A stretch of DNA of 60,263 nt from Neisseriaceae bacterium HSC-16F19. Lineage in GTDB: Bacteria > Pseudomonadota > Gammaproteobacteria > Burkholderiales > Neisseriaceae. The notes under the pieces are model-generated. The model had not been told where the DNA came from and did not search any database. It saw nothing but the letters and a program-made list of their open reading frames with translations. Below, one piece after another: positions 1 through 7,965 of the stretch. Made by a program: the position numbers and the translations under genes. Position 1 is the first letter of the stretch. Every line of letters starts with the position of its first letter. The stretch spans positions 1-60,263 of the forward strand of contig NZ_JALJZY010000016.1 in assembly GCF_024171525.1 (NCBI RefSeq), read 5' to 3'.

Positions 1-33
1 TTAAAGCACATTTACCCAAATGGATTAAAAATT

Positions 34-63
34 AGCCGAAACATCATAAAAGATGCTTCGGCT
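34..63. terminator. Stem-loop, possible terminator
   Basis: A 12-bp stem with one mismatch (arms 34-45 and 52-63) closes a 6-base A-rich loop. The flanks are AT-rich on both sides, so it could end a plus-strand gene lying left of the window or back up the minus-strand gene that ends at 143. No gene is visible before it. Confidence 0.45.
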
Positions 64-75
64 TATTTGTCGGTT

Positions 76-94
76 GGGGTTTTGCAAAGGTTTC
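76..94. repeat. Solitary IS5/IS1106-type element end
   Basis: The sequence GGGGTTTTGCAAAGGTTTC differs by one base from the right end of the MITE-like element at 51267-51423. It may be the right end of an element continuing left of the window, or a relic. The matching left end is not visible. Confidence 0.4.
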
Positions 95-102
95 AAAATT
101 TG

Positions 103-133
103 TTTTCAGGCAGCTGCAAAGGCTGCCTGAAAA
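103..133 (-). terminator. Inverted DUS pair, terminator
   Basis: Two inverted uptake-sequence copies give a 12-bp perfect stem (TTTTCAGGCAGC paired with GCTGCCTGAAAA) around a 7-base loop. It lies just past the stop codon of the transporter gene at 143-1075, and the minus-strand read continues into T-rich sequence. Inverted DUS pairs as terminators are well known in Neisseriaceae. Confidence 0.75.
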
Positions 134-142
134 CATTCACCC

Positions 143-1075
143 CTACGCTTTCCCCTGCTGTGCAAAATACCGCCGTGCCATGATTTTGCCGATAAACGGC
201 AGGCTGAAAATCGGCAGCTGCATGGCGCCGATGAGCGGCAGGAACAGGCTGCCCATAAACGGAGTGGTGATGGTATAGGCCAAAATCAGGTTGCGGCCGC
301 CGCACACCAGCGCGGCAGGGATGGCAACATCGTCGCCATAACGGCGGTAGAGCCAATAGGTGCCGAAATAAAACAGCGCCACCAGCAGCACGCCGAGGCC
401 GAGAAACCACAGCGCGGCCATGGGATCTTGGTCGAAAAAGTGACGGTAGCCGCCAATCAGGCCGATGGGAAAAGTCATCAGCAGCAGCACATTGAATTTG
501 CCCACTTCGGGATAATAGCGGGTGAGCCAATCTCCGGGCAGGATGCGGCGCAGCACCACCGCCAGCACGATGGGCCCGGCAATATAAATCAACAACCGCT
601 GCACATACAGCCACAAATTCAATTCGGCGCCGTCGGCCGCCCACAGCTGCAAAATCAGCAGCAAGGGCAGCGGCATCAGCAGGGTGGCGGCTATGGTTTG
701 CGCCATGGCTTCCAAGGGGTCGAAGCCGACGGCTTTCACCATCACCACGCTGCCGAACAGCGGTGCGGTGGCACCGGCAGCGGCAATGGCCAGCAATAAA
801 TCGCCGCGCACGCCGAACACATAAGCCGCCCCGCCCGCGAGCAGGCAAAAGCCCACACATTGCAACAGGGCAAAACGCCAGACCGCAGCATGGGTCAGGC
901 GCACAATCAGCTGTTTCTGATTCATGCCCAAAAGTGCGAAAAACATCAGGAAAAACAGGATTTCAGGCAGCCATTGCAGCATGGCATCGGCAATATGGGG
1001 AAACACAAAGCCGAACACGGCGCAAAACGGCATGATCACCGGGCTGTGTTTGCTGATATGGCTGAGTAAGTTCAT
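143..1075 (-). CDS. BASS-type (bile acid:Na+ symporter superfamily) membrane transporter
   Basis: A predicted inner-membrane protein of 310 residues with about nine or ten hydrophobic segments. Its layout resembles the bile-acid:sodium symporter/arsenite-carrier (BASS) superfamily, with a glycine-rich AAAGATAPLFGSVVM stretch in the middle and a polar break CGGRNLILAYT near the C-terminus. The start is placed at 1075 because AGGAA lies 5 bases upstream; the open frame runs further upstream but only through intergenic DNA and a Correia-like element. The gene stands alone and is followed by an inverted-DUS terminator. Substrate is unknown; bile acids are unlikely in this organism, and an organic anion is a guess. 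The family call is moderate, the coding call strong. Confidence 0.72.
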   Translation of the reverse strand: MNLLSHISKHSPVIMPFCAVFGFVFPHIADAMLQWLPEILFFLMFFALLGMNQKQLIVRLTHAAVWRFALLQCVGFCLLAGGAAYVFGVRGDLLLAIAAAGATAPLFGSVVMVKAVGFDPLEAMAQTIAATLLMPLPLLLILQLWAADGAELNLWLYVQRLLIYIAGPIVLAVVLRRILPGDWLTRYYPEVGKFNVLLLMTFPIGLIGGYRHFFDQDPMAALWFLGLGVLLVALFYFGTYWLYRRYGDDVAIPAALVCGGRNLILAYTITTPFMGSLFLPLIGAMQLPIFSLPFIGKIMARRYFAQQGKA

Positions 1076-1218
1076 AAGATTCCTGCGGTGACGGCATCGG
1101 TTTATGGTTGGCGCGCAGCCCGCTACAAAGTCGACAATACCGCATGAGCACTCATGCGGTTTTTCAAAACACTCTAACAGGCCGCATCCTATGTGCAGCC
1201 GGCACGGGTGGCAAGTTT

Positions 1219-1325
1219 TATAGTCGAATAAAATGAGAACAAGACAAGGCGGCAAGCCGCAGACAGTACAAATAGTACGGCAAGGCGAAGCCAACGCTGT
1301 ATTGTTCTTATTTTAAATGACTATA
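1219..1325 (+). mobile_element. Correia-like (CREE/NEMIS) element, copy 1
   Basis: A 107-bp element with imperfect terminal inverted repeats, starting TATAGTCGAATAAAATGAG and ending ATTTTAAATGACTATA. The interior has the Correia-type core ACAAGGCGGCAAGCCGCAGA, then CAGTACAAATAGTACGG. It matches the short internally deleted class of Correia elements, which target TA dinucleotides and can carry promoters or be cut by RNase III. Five related copies occur in the window. Confidence 0.85.
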
Positions 1326-1363
1326 TTTTGCAATGCAGCATCATTCCTCGCTCCATCATAAGC

Positions 1364-1401
1364 AACAGGGCTGCCTGAAACCGGTTTCAGGCAGCCCTGT
1401 T
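1364..1401. terminator. Perfect inverted-DUS hairpin terminator
   Basis: A 17-bp perfect stem (AACAGGGCTGCCTGAAA and its complement) closes a CCGG tetraloop. It lies about 30 bases past the stop codon of the nitroreductase gene at 1431-2036 and would end its minus-strand transcript. Confidence 0.75.
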
Positions 1402-1430
1402 ACTTGTATCACAGACACAAATACGTTGTT

Positions 1431-2036
1431 TTAGGCGCCGAATACTTTCAGGCGCTCGGTCACGGGGCCGAAGGTTTTTTCACCGGCGGGTGCGGCAATA
1501 CCGCCGAACACCATTTGCGCACGCAAGGTCCAGTTGGCGGGGATGCCCCACTCGGCGGCCACGGCGTTGTCGATCAGCGGGTTGTAGTGTTGCAGGTTGG
1601 CGCCGACACCGGCGGCGGCCAGGGCGGTCCATACGGCGTATTGGTGCATGGCGTTGGCGTGTTCGCCCCATACCGGGAAGTTGTCGGCATAGGCGGCAAA
1701 CTGCTGTTGCAGGCCCTGAATCACGTTTTGGTCTTCAAAAAACAGCACCGAACCGGCGGCGGCCTTGAACATGGCCATTTTTTGGGCGGTGGGTTCAAAG
1801 TTTTCCGCCGGTACGATGGCGCGCAGGGCGTCTTCGGCAAACTGCCATAGTTTTTCGTGTTCGGCGCCCAAGAGCACCACCACGCGGGTGGATTGCGAAT
1901 TGAACGAAGACGGGGTGTGCAGCACGGCATGCTCGACAATACGCACCACTTCGTCGGTGCCCACCGGCAGGTTTTTATTGAGGGCGTAAACCGAACGGCG
2001 GGTTTCGGCGGCTTGTTGCAAGGCTAGGTAAGACAT
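1431..2036 (-). CDS. Nitroreductase family protein (Frm2/YdgI-like)
   Basis: A 201-residue FMN-dependent nitroreductase-fold protein. The N-terminus has the family signature ETRRSVYALN followed by HTPSSFNSQSTRVVVLLG, where FMN phosphate and flavin contacts lie in this family. The middle segment (about residues 125-165) contains HQYAVWTALAAAGVGANLQHYNP, of which the AAAGVGANLQ part is typical of the Frm2/Hbn1 subgroup. Length is normal. AAAAGGAAAA precedes the ATG. It is divergent from a LysR-type regulator with a 181-bp shared control region, so regulation by that neighbour is plausible. The likely role is reduction of nitro-aromatics or quinones, or redox balance; the natural substrate is unknown. 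Confidence 0.85.
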   Translation of the reverse strand: MSYLALQQAAETRRSVYALNKNLPVGTDEVVRIVEHAVLHTPSSFNSQSTRVVVLLGAEHEKLWQFAEDALRAIVPAENFEPTAQKMAMFKAAAGSVLFFEDQNVIQGLQQQFAAYADNFPVWGEHANAMHQYAVWTALAAAGVGANLQHYNPLIDNAVAAEWGIPANWTLRAQMVFGGIAAPAGEKTFGPVTERLKVFGA

Positions 2037-2137
2037 TGGATTTTCCTTTTAGGGGTGATTTTGAAAACGCGGCAGTGTAACACAAGGCTGCCTGAAAATA
2101 CTTGGGCACCGGCGGCGCACGACCGCAGCGGTTGCAA

Positions 2138-2165
2138 TGACTGGCCGCCAGTTTAAAGTTATAAT
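2138..2165 (+). promoter_or_regulatory. Candidate promoter of the LysR gene
   Basis: A perfect TATAAT lies at 2160-2165, with a weak -35 (TGACTG, 2138-2143) 16 bases upstream. Transcription would start near 2172, about 45 bases before the ATG, which is preceded by AGGAA. Confidence 0.45.
2140..2152. promoter_or_regulatory. Palindrome in the nitroreductase/LysR control region
   Basis: ACTGGCCGCCAGT is a 5-bp inverted repeat around a 3-base centre. It overlaps the -35 side of the LysR promoter, which is where an autorepressing LysR-type protein commonly binds. It is short, so chance is possible. Confidence 0.35.
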
Positions 2166-2217
2166 GCTGCTTAATCTATCCGCCGTTTATTGAAATACCG
2201 TTTCTTATTAGGAAATC

Positions 2218-3111
2218 ATGGACACCTTATTCAGCCTCAAAGTCTTCCGCCAAGTGGTGCAAAGCGGCAGTTTTACCCGCGCCGCCGAGCAGCTGGGCAT
2301 TTCCACTGCCATGGCCAGCAAGCATGTGAGCCATTTGGAAAACAGCATCCGCGCCAAACTTTTGCACCGCAACAGCCGCAATCTGCACCTCACCGAAGCG
2401 GGCGAAGCGTATTACCGCCAATGCAGCTATGCGCTCGATACCCTGCACAGCGCCGCCGAGCAGGCCGCCGCAGGCACGGATACGCCGCAGGGCGTGTTGC
2501 GCATCACCATGCCCTTGTGGTTTGCCTGCCCGCCGGTGAGCCGCTGGCTGGCGGAATACCGCAGTCTGTATCCGGCAGTAGAGTTGGATTTGTCGCTGAG
2601 CAACCGCAGCGTGGATTTGATTGCCGACGGTTTTGATTTGGCGCTCAGGGTTTCGGACGAGCCGCACCCTTCGCTGATTGTGCGCCCGCTGACGGAAATC
2701 GAATTTTATCTTTTGGCCGCGCCCGACTATCTGCGCCGCCACGGCACGCCGCAGACACCGCAGCAGGTGGCCGGGCATCAGGCCGTGCTGCCCTCTTATG
2801 TGGACAAACGCCATATCGAAGTGCACCACCGCACAAGCGGCGAACGCGCCGCCATCGAACTCAAACCGGTGGCCGGCAGCGACAACACGCTGATGGTGGG
2901 GCGGATGATAGAAGCCGGTATCGGCATCGGCTACCAACCGGCCTGGGCAGTGGAAGACGAATTGGCCGCCGGGCGCCTGGTGCGCCTCTTGCCCGATTAC
3001 CGCCTGTTTGGCGCCACACTGTATGCCGCCTATGTCGACCGCGCGTTTTTAAGCGCCAAAGTGCGCAGCTTTATCGATTTTTTCGCACAGAAAACGCAAG
3101 AAGCGGTATAA
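2218..3111 (+). CDS. LysR-family transcriptional regulator
   Basis: A 297-residue LTTR. The winged helix-turn-helix occupies about residues 1-60, with the recognition part GSFTRAAEQLGISTAMASKH followed by SHLENSIRAKLLHRNSRNLHLTEAG. The remainder is the periplasmic-binding-like effector domain, including the VDLIADGFDLALRVS stretch typical of the CrgA/DsdC-like branch. AGGAA lies 5 bases before the ATG. The gene is divergent from the nitroreductase gene, the classic arrangement for an LTTR and its target. The effector is unknown, and control of the neighbour is inferred from position only. Confidence 0.92.
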   Translation: MDTLFSLKVFRQVVQSGSFTRAAEQLGISTAMASKHVSHLENSIRAKLLHRNSRNLHLTEAGEAYYRQCSYALDTLHSAAEQAAAGTDTPQGVLRITMPLWFACPPVSRWLAEYRSLYPAVELDLSLSNRSVDLIADGFDLALRVSDEPHPSLIVRPLTEIEFYLLAAPDYLRRHGTPQTPQQVAGHQAVLPSYVDKRHIEVHHRTSGERAAIELKPVAGSDNTLMVGRMIEAGIGIGYQPAWAVEDELAAGRLVRLLPDYRLFGATLYAAYVDRAFLSAKVRSFIDFFAQKTQEAV

Positions 3112-3162
3112 AGCGGTTTTTCAGGCTGCCTGAAAACATTGACTTATTTTGGAGAAATCATC

Positions 3163-3840
3163 ATGCGTATTCTCACCCCCGCCCTGCTGCTGGCCCTGCC
3201 CTCCGCCGCGCTGGCCGCCACCGACTGGACCCCTTATCTGCACACCCTGCAACACAATTGCGATGCCGGTGCACTGGTGGAAGTGCTTAACCACCACCAG
3301 GATAAAAAGCGGCTGCCGGCCGCGCTGCAAGCGTCTTTGCAAGGTGTGCGCAACAGCACCGACAACAACGGCTTTAAAGTGCAGGAATTCCGCCTCAAAA
3401 ACGCCAGCGCCTTCGGCCTGCCGCTCAACCGCATTGTCGTTGTGCGCCCGGAAACCGAATATGCCCGCTATGATCTCGTTTTTGCCGATGCGCGCATGAT
3501 GACCTTGCAGCCCCAATTCCGCCTGGCCGGTAACGGCCGCCACAAAAGCGCCGCCGGGCAGAAGCAGACATGGGTGGAATACCATGCCCATGGCAGCAAC
3601 GGCAGTTACCGTCTGATAGACGAACGCCGCCTGCCCTACAATGCCGACCCCGGTGAAGCGGTGCTGCAACAACTGGACCGCCACCTTGCCCAACTGGGCA
3701 AACGCCACCCGCGCGAGACCGTGACCTACACCGTATACGCCTCCCGCCCCAACGGCTGGCTGATTCGCGACGATATGAACGACATCACCTTGCACTTCGA
3801 CCGCCAAAGACACCGCATTACCTGCACATGGGCGGGGTAA
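3163..3840 (+). CDS. Secreted protein of unknown function, tandem paralogue A
   Basis: A 225-residue protein with a clear signal peptide (MRILTPALLLALPSAALA, cleavage near residue 18, before ATDW). The mature part has one cysteine near its start (LQHNC) and one at its end (ITCTW), so a disulfide bridging the two ends is likely. There is no lipobox and no membrane segment. GGAGA lies 7 bases before the chosen ATG; an upstream in-frame codon at 3139 would hide the signal peptide. A second copy follows at 3981-4646 and is roughly three-quarters identical by eye. I do not recognise the family; a small periplasmic binding or inhibitor protein is only a guess. Confidence 0.8.
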   Translation: MRILTPALLLALPSAALAATDWTPYLHTLQHNCDAGALVEVLNHHQDKKRLPAALQASLQGVRNSTDNNGFKVQEFRLKNASAFGLPLNRIVVVRPETEYARYDLVFADARMMTLQPQFRLAGNGRHKSAAGQKQTWVEYHAHGSNGSYRLIDERRLPYNADPGEAVLQQLDRHLAQLGKRHPRETVTYTVYASRPNGWLIRDDMNDITLHFDRQRHRITCTWAG

Positions 3841-3980
3841 AGGCGGACAAGTTTGGACTTGTTTTCAGGCAGCCTTTTTCGGCTTCAAAACACACGCCCG
3901 GCTTTGAGCATTAAACCGGACAAGCTTTGCAAGGCTGCCTGAAAACGAATGCAGTGCGTTTTTTATTTGGAGCACCCGTC

Positions 3981-4646
3981 ATGCGTATTCTCACCTCCGC
4001 CCTGCTGTCGGCACTGCCCTCCGCTGCGCTGGCCGCCACCGACTGGACTCCTTATCTGCACACCCTGCAACACAATTGCGAGCCCGGCGCGCTGATCGAA
4101 GTGCACAACCACTACCGGGATACGCAGCGCCTGCCGGCCGCGCTGCAAGCGTCTTTGCAAGGCGTGCGCAACCGTGATGAAGGCAACGGCTTTAACGCGC
4201 AGGAATTCCGGCTTAAAAACGCCCGTGCCTTCGGCCTGCCGCTCAAGCGCATCGTCATCGTGCGCCCGGGAACCGAATATGCCCGCTACGAACTCGTTTT
4301 TGCCGATGCGCGCATGATGACCTTGCAGCCCCAATTCCGCCTGGTCGGCAGCGGCCGCTACAAAAGTGCCGCCGGGCAGAAACAGGCATGGGCGGAATAC
4401 CATGCCATCGGCAGCAACGGCAGCTACCGCCTGATACACGAGCAGCGTCTGCCTTATAGCGAACCGGACATGGAGCAGATCAACCGAGAGACCGAACGGC
4501 TGGCCCAAAGCCATCCGCAGCAAACGGTTGCCTACACGGTTTACCGTTCCCGCCCCAAGGGCTGGGTGATCGAAGAAGCATTAAACGTCATTACCCTAGA
4601 CTTCAACCGCCAAAGACACCGCATTACCTGCACATGGACGGGATAA
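3981..4646 (+). CDS. Secreted protein of unknown function, tandem paralogue B
   Basis: A 221-residue paralogue of the protein encoded just upstream. It has the same signal peptide frame (MRILTSALLSALPSAALA), the same LQHNC and ITCTW cysteines, and near-identical central blocks such as VFADARMMTLQPQFRL and SAAGQKQ. The main differences are charge changes after residue 40 and a shorter loop near residue 165, where the first copy has NADPGEAVLQQ. Start at 3981, after TTGGAG. About 140 bases with two DUS copies separate the two genes. The pair looks like a local duplication now diverging, with signal and core conserved. Function unknown. Confidence 0.8.
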   Translation: MRILTSALLSALPSAALAATDWTPYLHTLQHNCEPGALIEVHNHYRDTQRLPAALQASLQGVRNRDEGNGFNAQEFRLKNARAFGLPLKRIVIVRPGTEYARYELVFADARMMTLQPQFRLVGSGRYKSAAGQKQAWAEYHAIGSNGSYRLIHEQRLPYSEPDMEQINRETERLAQSHPQQTVAYTVYRSRPKGWVIEEALNVITLDFNRQRHRITCTWTG

Positions 4647-4704
4647 AGGCGGATAGGTCTTGTCTTGTTGTTCAGGCTGCCTGAAACCTAAAGAACAAGC
4701 AGCC

Positions 4705-4732
4705 GTAGGGTGGGCATTCCTGCCCACCCTAC
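4705..4732. repeat. Short palindrome GTAGGGTGGGCA type
   Basis: GTAGGGTGGGCATT is followed by its near-complement CCTGCCCACCCTAC, giving a 28-bp palindrome. Related palindromes lie at 7272-7350 and 34584-34607. Confidence 0.6.
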
Positions 4733-4757
4733 CAACTGCTTTCAGGCTGCCTGAAAA

Positions 4758-4786
4758 AACAAAGCCGCTGTGACAGCGGCTTTGTT
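4758..4786 (-). terminator. Intrinsic terminator of the VOC-protein gene
   Basis: A 13-bp stem (AACAAAGCCGCTG) around a 3-base loop. On the minus strand it is followed by a run of six T before a DUS. It sits 7 bases past the stop codon of the gene at 4794-5237 and probably also stops plus-strand read-through. Confidence 0.8.
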
Positions 4787-4793
4787 TATGCGC

Positions 4794-5237
4794 TTATGCG
4801 GGCGGGTGGCCGACATCAATCATCCACGGGATACCGAAACGGTCGGTGAGCAGGCCGAAGCCCTGGGAGAAAAAGGTCGGCGCAAACGGCATACCCACCG
4901 TGCCGCCTTCGGCCAGGGCATTGAATATGCGCTCGCCTTCGGCCACGCTGTCGGCGGTAATGGATACGCTCATGCCCTGCGGCTGGCGGTAGCCCGTGCC
5001 GTCGGCACAAAAACCGGGCAGCATATCGGCACCCATCAGTTCGTGACCGCGCACCACCAGCCGTGCGTGCATCACTTTTTGTTGGTCCGCGTCCGACAAC
5101 GGCGGTGCGCCCTCCGTCTCCATGGGCGGCATATCGGCGAAACGGTAGCTGTCGGTCACTTCGCCGCCCAGCACGCGGGCGTAAAAGGCAAAGGCTTCGG
5201 CGCAATCGCCGTTGAAATTCAGATAAGGGGTGAACAT
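4794..5237 (-). CDS. PhnB-like VOC family protein
   Basis: A 147-residue glyoxalase/VOC-fold protein of the PhnB-like group. Signature pieces are the start MFTPYLNFNGDCAEAFAFYARVLGG, the central HARLVVRGHELMGAD, and the C-terminal FGLLTDRFGIPWMID, where the metal- or ligand-side strands lie. GGAGACACCC precedes the ATG. The VOC fold supports metal-dependent dioxygenases, isomerases and resistance proteins; PhnB-like members mostly have no proven reaction. It lies upstream of a strong terminator and 46 bases downstream of the GST-like gene on the same strand, so the two may share a transcript. Confidence 0.85.
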   Translation of the reverse strand: MFTPYLNFNGDCAEAFAFYARVLGGEVTDSYRFADMPPMETEGAPPLSDADQQKVMHARLVVRGHELMGADMLPGFCADGTGYRQPQGMSVSITADSVAEGERIFNALAEGGTVGMPFAPTFFSQGFGLLTDRFGIPWMIDVGHPPA

Positions 5238-5283
5238 GGGTGTCTCCTTGTGGGTGGATAACAGATTTCAGGCATTCGCACAT

Positions 5284-5934
5284 TCACATTTCAACTGCCG
5301 CCTCAATGGCGGCATTGTGCCCGAAATGCGCCAACTGGTCTTGGTACGCCCGCACAAATGCCGGACGGGCGGTGGCACGCTGCACATAATCACCACAGGC
5401 AGGATAAGCACTCAGAGCGCCGAATTGGGCCGACAGGCGCAAAACATCGGCCATGGCAATATCGGCAATGCTGAAAGTGCCGGCCAACCATTCGCTCTTT
5501 TGCAGCACCTGCTCCAGCTGTGTCAGGCGCTTATTCAAAGTAGCCTGCACATCCTTATGCCAGCGCGAAGTTTCCGGCTCGCGTTTCCGTTGCAGGCGAA
5601 ACAGGCGGTAGGTCACGGTTTCCACGGTATTGAGTGCGGCAAACAGCCAGCTCACGGCATCGGCACGTGCCTGCTCCGCCTGCGGCAACAGCTGCGGGCT
5701 TTTGCCGCCCACATGCAGCAAAATGGCACCGCTTTCAAACAGGCGCACACTGCCGTCCTGCAACAGCGGCACTTGCCCGAAGGGCTGTTGTGCCCGATAG
5801 TCGCGGTTGCCTGGCGGCACGCTGACCACGCGGTAAGGCAGCCCGGCTTCTTCCAGCGCCCAGCGGATGCGGATGTCGCGCACAAAGCCGACGGCGAAAT
5901 CGGGCACTTGGGTCAAGGTGGTCAGTATTATCAT
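5284..5934 (-). CDS. Glutathione S-transferase family protein
   Basis: A 216-residue GST. The N-terminal thioredoxin-like domain (about 1-80) contains the cis-proline and GSH-binding signature GQVPLLQDGSVRLFESGAIL, with the conserved E-S pair. The all-alpha C-terminal domain carries LAGTFSIADIAMADVLR, the N-capping-box helix typical of GSTs. AGGAG lies 8 bases before the ATG. The catalytic residue of the N-terminal domain is not obvious from the sequence. The PhnB-like gene follows on the same strand. Likely cytosolic conjugation or peroxide detoxification; no specific substrate can be named. Confidence 0.88.
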   Translation of the reverse strand: MIILTTLTQVPDFAVGFVRDIRIRWALEEAGLPYRVVSVPPGNRDYRAQQPFGQVPLLQDGSVRLFESGAILLHVGGKSPQLLPQAEQARADAVSWLFAALNTVETVTYRLFRLQRKREPETSRWHKDVQATLNKRLTQLEQVLQKSEWLAGTFSIADIAMADVLRLSAQFGALSAYPACGDYVQRATARPAFVRAYQDQLAHFGHNAAIEAAVEM

Positions 5935-6045
5935 GAGTATACTCCTGCACAGTCCGAAGTCATTTTCAGGCAGCCTGAAAGGGATTTGGTCCGCTTTGTG
6001 CCCGTATTCTTAAGCAAAAACCGCCAAGAGGCCGAAGTACACTTT

Positions 6046-7257
6046 TCAGGCAGCCTCTGGCGCTTCCTGTTCCGCCTGCGCTACCGGTATCAGCGGACAC
6101 CACAGCACCCCTAACACGGTCACCGCCGCCCCTGCCCACAGCGGCCACTGCCAGCCCCAAGCCTGTACCAGCAAACCGCCGAGCCAAATTCCCAAGCCGA
6201 TGCCGAGGGTAAACAGCATGGCATTCCAGGTAAAGGCTTCGGTTACCGTGGCGCTGGGGCTCAAGCCGCCCAGTTGCAGCGCCAGCATGGTAAAAATGGG
6301 CCCGATGGCCATGCCCACCACCATACAGCCCAAGGCAAACCACCCCACAGAAGCGGCTTGCGACATCAGCAGCAAACCGCCGGTGAGCCACAGCAGGCAC
6401 AGCACAATCTGGCGGCGCAGCGGCATTGCCCAAGTACGCGAGCCGTAGGTGAGCACCGCCACCACCGAGGGCACGCTCATCACCGCATAAAACAGCCCCG
6501 TCCATTCTTTTTTGCCCTGCGCTTCGGCAAAAGCGGGCATGGCGATTTCCATCATGCCGACACCGAGGGTAACCAACAAGGACAACACCAGCGCCCGGCG
6601 TACGCCTTGAACCTGCAAAGGCCCCAGCCAATGGCGCTCGACACCGGTTTCCACCTGCCCCCAGCGTTGCAGGGCGCCGGTGCGCACAAACAGCGGCACA
6701 CCCACCGCCACCAGCAGCGCCGACAGCATCACCGCATAGGCTTCCGAACCCAGCCACACCGCCAGACTCAACAGCAGCGGCCCCAGAATAAAACAGCTCT
6801 CGATAATCATCGAATCGACCGCATAGGCCGACTGCCGCAATGAGGCCGCCATATCGGCCTTGCGGAAAGTGGCACGCAACAGCGTGGACACCGGCGGAAA
6901 ACACAAACCCGCCGCCCCCGCCGCCGCCATCAGCCACGGCAAAGATGCGCCCTGATAACTGACCCACACCAGCAGCAGCATGGACAGCGCATAGCCCGCC
7001 GCCATCGGCAGCAGCAAGCCTTGCGGTCCGCGCAGGTCTATCCAACGCCCCACTAACGCCGCCTGCACCGCCATGGCGGCCATATACGCCCCCGCCACCC
7101 AACCCGCCTGCGCGAACGAGCCGCTGCTGTTTTGCACCAGCAGAGTGATGCCGAGCGAATTCATGCCCAAGGGCAGGCGCGGCAAGACGGAATGCAGCAC
7201 AATGCGCCGCAATTGGCGGTCACTGAGCAGGCGGCGGTAGATGGCAAGATTGATCAT
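6046..7257 (-). CDS. MFS transporter
   Basis: A 403-residue major facilitator protein with about 12 hydrophobic segments. The cytoplasmic loop after helix 2 reads GRWIDLRGPQG, a degenerate form of the MFS motif A. The C-terminal half repeats the pattern around GMAIGPIFTMLALQLGG. The last codons are GAG GCT GCC TGA: an uptake sequence (AGGCTGCCTGAA) supplies the last two alanines and the stop. No good Shine-Dalgarno is visible before the chosen ATG, so the true start may lie a little downstream. Substrate unknown; drug or metabolite efflux is a guess. Confidence 0.85.
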   Translation of the reverse strand: MINLAIYRRLLSDRQLRRIVLHSVLPRLPLGMNSLGITLLVQNSSGSFAQAGWVAGAYMAAMAVQAALVGRWIDLRGPQGLLLPMAAGYALSMLLLVWVSYQGASLPWLMAAAGAAGLCFPPVSTLLRATFRKADMAASLRQSAYAVDSMIIESCFILGPLLLSLAVWLGSEAYAVMLSALLVAVGVPLFVRTGALQRWGQVETGVERHWLGPLQVQGVRRALVLSLLVTLGVGMMEIAMPAFAEAQGKKEWTGLFYAVMSVPSVVAVLTYGSRTWAMPLRRQIVLCLLWLTGGLLLMSQAASVGWFALGCMVVGMAIGPIFTMLALQLGGLSPSATVTEAFTWNAMLFTLGIGLGIWLGGLLVQAWGWQWPLWAGAAVTVLGVLWCPLIPVAQAEQEAPEAA

Positions 7258-7271
7258 ACGATGGTGATAAA

Positions 7272-7350
7272 GGTGGGGTGGGCATTTATGCCCGCCATTT
7301 TAAGCGGCTGATGATTCAAAATGTTTGGTGGGCATAAATGCCCACCTACG
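7272..7350. repeat. Pair of GTGGGCAT palindromes
   Basis: Two palindromic units, one around GGTGGGGTGGGCATTTATGC and one around GGTGGGCATAAATGCCCACC, are separated by about 30 bases between the MFS gene and the SEC-C gene. The last few bases overlap the 3' end of the SEC-C gene. Confidence 0.55.
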
Positions 7351-7816
7351 GCTGCCTGAAAAACTGCCCGCAGCATTGTTTGAATTTTTTGCCCGATCCG
7401 CAAAAACAAGGCTGCTTCATGCCCGGCAAGGGCACGGTGGGGTCGATAAAAAACCATGCCCCATCGATGCACACAAAGGCCGACAGCTCGCGGTGTTCCT
7501 GCGCCGTGCCTGCCGCATCGTCAAAATAGGCGCTGAACTCAACTTGGGCATGCTGTTTGCCGACAGTGCGAAACGCATGCACCTGCAAGCCCGTCCAAGC
7601 CGTATCGCGGCTCCAGGCCGCCATGGCGGCGGTGTCCAGCAGCGGCTGTTGTGCGGGCACGGTGGTGGCGACAATATAATCTATCTTGCCCAAGACATAA
7701 GCGGCATAACGCGAACGCATCAGCGCACGCGCATCGGCGGCAGTTAACGGCTGTTGGTGCAAGAGGCCGCAGCAGTCGGCATAATCGAGGCCGGATTGGC
7801 AGGGACAGGGATTCAT
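7346..7816 (-). CDS. YchJ-family (UPF0225) SEC-C motif protein
   Basis: A 156-residue protein with a SEC-C zinc motif at each end: MNPCPCQSGLDYADCC at the N-terminus and PCFCGSGKKFKQCCG at the C-terminus. The central domain (SRYAAYVLGKIDYIVATTVP) is the NTF2-like YchJ domain. The ATG at 7816 is chosen because the N-terminal motif begins there; the frame opens upstream only through a TTG. SEC-C motifs bind zinc and are found in SecA and ribosome-associated proteins. The role of YchJ itself is not established. Confidence 0.9.
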   Translation of the reverse strand: MNPCPCQSGLDYADCCGLLHQQPLTAADARALMRSRYAAYVLGKIDYIVATTVPAQQPLLDTAAMAAWSRDTAWTGLQVHAFRTVGKQHAQVEFSAYFDDAAGTAQEHRELSAFVCIDGAWFFIDPTVPLPGMKQPCFCGSGKKFKQCCGQFFRQP

Positions 7817-7930
7817 GATGTATTCCGAAATCAAACCAGTGTGCTGTTTGGTTTTTCAGGCAGCCTGAAGACTGTTTTCTACACAATACAAACCGCGCCA
7901 TCATACGCTAGGGGGTACAGTTGCCGCAAA

Positions 7931-7965
7931 AAAACCGCCCCGATACACTGTATCGGGGCGGTTTT
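7931..7965 (-). terminator. Strong intrinsic terminator
   Basis: A GC-rich stem (ACCGCCCCGATAC with its complement) and short loop, followed on the minus strand by seven T. It ends transcription from the Lys-rich peptide gene at 8106-8363, even though a Correia-like element sits between gene and hairpin. Confidence 0.85.

Larger units (their letters stand above)
1076..1430. other. Intergenic region with Correia-like element
   Basis: No gene is supported here. The stretch holds the RBS of the transporter gene, one Correia-like element (1219-1325), and a perfect inverted-DUS hairpin (1364-1401) after the nitroreductase gene. Confidence 0.7.
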
